DNA of 14,458 bases, from positions 1 through 14,458 of the forward strand of contig JANXRO010000380.1 of the NCBI GenBank assembly GCA_025356765.1, read 5' to 3'. The translations under genes were made by a program, and so were the position numbers. The notes below the pieces were generated by a model that saw nothing but the letters and a program-made list of their open reading frames with translations, was not told where the DNA came from and searched no databases. This document shows, piece after piece, positions 13,240 to 14,458 of this stretch. Source of the DNA: Hyphomicrobiales bacterium. GTDB lineage: Bacteria > Pseudomonadota > Alphaproteobacteria > Rhizobiales > Aestuariivirgaceae. Every line of letters starts with the position of its first letter. The first letter of the stretch is position 1.

Positions 13240-14298
13240 ATGGCAACAGTTGAACTTAAAAATGTATCCAAGCGGTGGGGCAAGCACACGGGCGTGGATA
13301 ATATTAACCTTAGTATTGCCGACCATGAATTCATGGTGTTCCTTGGACCCTCTGGGTGTGGAAAAACCACAACCATGCGCATGATTGCGGGTCTTGAAGA
13401 TCCCACTGGTGGTCAGATACTCATTGGCGACCGCGTTGTGAACAAGTTAGAGCCTAAAGATCGTGATATCGCCATGGTGTTTCAGAACTATGGGCTTTAT
13501 CCAAACCTCTCGGTTTATGAAAATATTCGCTTTCCTCTTCGTGTGCGTAAAATTGATCCGCCAAACCAGCGCAGCAAAGTGATGAAGGCTGCAGCGATGG
13601 TTGAACTGGGTGATCTTCTCGAACGGCGACCTCGGGAATTATCGGGGGGTCAGCGCCAACGAGTTGCTTTGGCCCGCGCTATTGTACGGCAGCCCTCTGT
13701 GTTTTTAATGGATGAACCACTTTCAAACCTTGATGCAAAATTACGAATTTCAACGCGAGCACAACTCAAGAATTTGCACCACGAGCTGAAGATTACGACG
13801 ATCTATGTCACACATGACCAAGTTGAAGCGATGACGTTGGCAGACCGTGTTGTGGTGATGAGCAAGGGTGAAATTCAACAATTGGGCACGCCTTCAGAAA
13901 TCTATGATCGCCCTGCCAACACATTTGTGGCGGGCTTCATTGGCTCGCCCGCAATGAACCTCATACAGGGTGAAATTTCTGGCGGCCAATTTCGCTGCGA
14001 GCAAGTTTCAATTGCAGATCTTCCGTCAACAATTTCTGGCCCCGTTACATTGGGCTATCGCGCTGAAGATGCAGAATTGTCATTGGATGGCAAAGGTGAA
14101 ATCAAGGGCCAGGCTTACAGTGTCGAGCTTTTGGGAGATGTTACTTTGGTAACAATCCGCGCTGGTGGCGGCTTTGCGACGGTGCGTGCGCCGAAGGAGT
14201 TTCGAGCCAACATAGGCGATAATATCGTGATCCGCATAAAATCAAAGATTTGTCATCTGTTTGATCACCAAACTGGTCAAAGGATTGAAGCGCCATGA
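13240..14298 (+). CDS. CUT1-family ABC transporter ATPase (MalK/UgpC-type)
   Basis: ATG 13240 is preferred to the GTG at 13231 because AGGG (13226-13229) is correctly spaced only for the ATG. The product is 352 residues, normal for MalK/UgpC. The nucleotide-binding domain shows Walker A GPSGCGKT (36-43), Q-loop VFQNYGLYP (80-88), signature LSGGQ (134-138), Walker B VFLMDE (154-159) and switch His192 (YVTHDQ). A C-terminal TOBE/regulatory domain of about 240-352 includes GYRAED. It is the only CUT1 ATPase in the window and should power the permeases at 7713-9637. It shares the operator with them but is encoded on the opposite strand more than 3 kb away. Its TGA overlaps the ATG of hisD-like gene 2 as ATGA. 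Confidence 0.94.
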   Translation: MATVELKNVSKRWGKHTGVDNINLSIADHEFMVFLGPSGCGKTTTMRMIAGLEDPTGGQILIGDRVVNKLEPKDRDIAMVFQNYGLYPNLSVYENIRFPLRVRKIDPPNQRSKVMKAAAMVELGDLLERRPRELSGGQRQRVALARAIVRQPSVFLMDEPLSNLDAKLRISTRAQLKNLHHELKITTIYVTHDQVEAMTLADRVVVMSKGEIQQLGTPSEIYDRPANTFVAGFIGSPAMNLIQGEISGGQFRCEQVSIADLPSTISGPVTLGYRAEDAELSLDGKGEIKGQAYSVELLGDVTLVTIRAGGGFATVRAPKEFRANIGDNIVIRIKSKICHLFDHQTGQRIEAP

Positions 14299-14458
14299 TC
14301 CGGCATTTAAAGGCAACAAAATCTGTCAAAGAGCGCGCCGATGATGATGCCGGTGTAAAAGCGAAAGTTGAGTCAATTCTGGCAGACATTGCTGCACGTG
14401 GCGATGCCGCAGTGCGCGAACTATCGCAGCAATTTGATAATTATGCGCCTGCAACATT
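14295..14458 (+). CDS. Histidinol-dehydrogenase-superfamily enzyme, copy 2, N-terminal part
   Basis: The gene starts at ATG 14295, overlapping the ATPase stop, and runs off the right edge with 54 codons visible. The fragment reads MIRHLKATKSVKERADDDAG, then VESILADIAARGDAAVRELS and QQFDNY. The 'ILADIxxRGDAAVRELSxxFD' block is the N-terminal signature of HisD-superfamily proteins. It parallels VLADVRKRGNAAVRDYALRFD in copy 1. The ADDDA-containing N-terminus is common in the non-biosynthetic, HpsN-like branch (recalled family pattern). The rest, including the zinc ligands, is outside the window, so intactness cannot be judged. Translational coupling to the transporter ATPase ties it to use of the imported compound. 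Confidence 0.85.
   Translation, partial: MIRHLKATKSVKERADDDAGVKAKVESILADIAARGDAAVRELSQQFDNYAPAT

Noticed and set aside
5263..14458. Sulfopropanediol (DHPS) degradation cluster based on HpsN similarity
   Set aside because: No companion dehydrogenases, sulfolactate or cysteate lyases, or sulfite exporter genes are visible, and the SnoaL-like pair is not part of that pathway as known to me.
1..14458. CRISPR array, tRNA or rRNA genes, insertion sequences, attachment sites
   Set aside because: No regularly spaced repeats, cloverleaf sequences, transposase frames or terminal inverted repeats were seen on reading both strands.

Overview
The window looks like chromosomal or megaplasmid DNA of an alphaproteobacterium, probably a Hyphomicrobiales/rhizobial-type heterotroph. 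This is inferred from three binding-protein-dependent ABC uptake systems in 14 kb, LacI-family control, a VSQSAVSR-type LacI reader and ATGA-coupled genes at moderate GC. No RNA gene, insertion sequence, phage gene or CRISPR array was seen.

Left part (1-4854): carbohydrate and peptide accessory genes. On the minus strand an S33-type alpha/beta hydrolase (proline iminopeptidase/amino-acid amidase-like) is followed by the start of a family 5 (oligopeptide-type) binding protein that runs off the left edge. Next, also on the minus strand, come a ribose-type (CUT2) binding protein and its permease, overlapping by ATGA but with no ATPase gene. A xylulokinase-like FGGY kinase is divergent from them. 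Between 4855 and 5262 there is no convincing gene. A short frame resembling the start of a class III nucleotidyl cyclase domain may be a relic.

Right part (5112-14458): one coherent regulon. It holds a CUT1 sugar-type ABC importer (binding protein, two permeases and a MalK-like ATPase), two homologous tandem-domain SnoaL/NTF2-like proteins, two histidinol-dehydrogenase-superfamily enzymes (one complete, one cut by the right edge) and a LacI-family regulator. They lie in three or four transcripts: (a) hisD-like 1 on plus; (b) binding protein > permease > permease > SnoaL-like 1 on minus; (c) SnoaL-like 2 > lacI-type gene on plus; (d) ATPase > hisD-like 2 on plus, possibly also fed by (c). A 16-bp near-palindrome with consensus TTGCATACGTATKCAA lies upstream of all four start points. 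Each copy overlaps a candidate -35 element, so the LacI protein encoded here probably represses the whole set.

Reading of the system (inference): the transporter imports a small polyol- or sugar-like compound. The SnoaL-like pair may isomerise, cyclise, hydrolyse or bind it, and the HisD-type enzymes may oxidise a primary alcohol to a carboxylate with NAD+. There are no histidine-biosynthesis neighbours and no visible sulfonate-lyase genes, so the substrate is unknown. This pairing of duplicated SnoaL-like and duplicated HisD-like genes around one importer is the best candidate here for an undescribed catabolic pathway.
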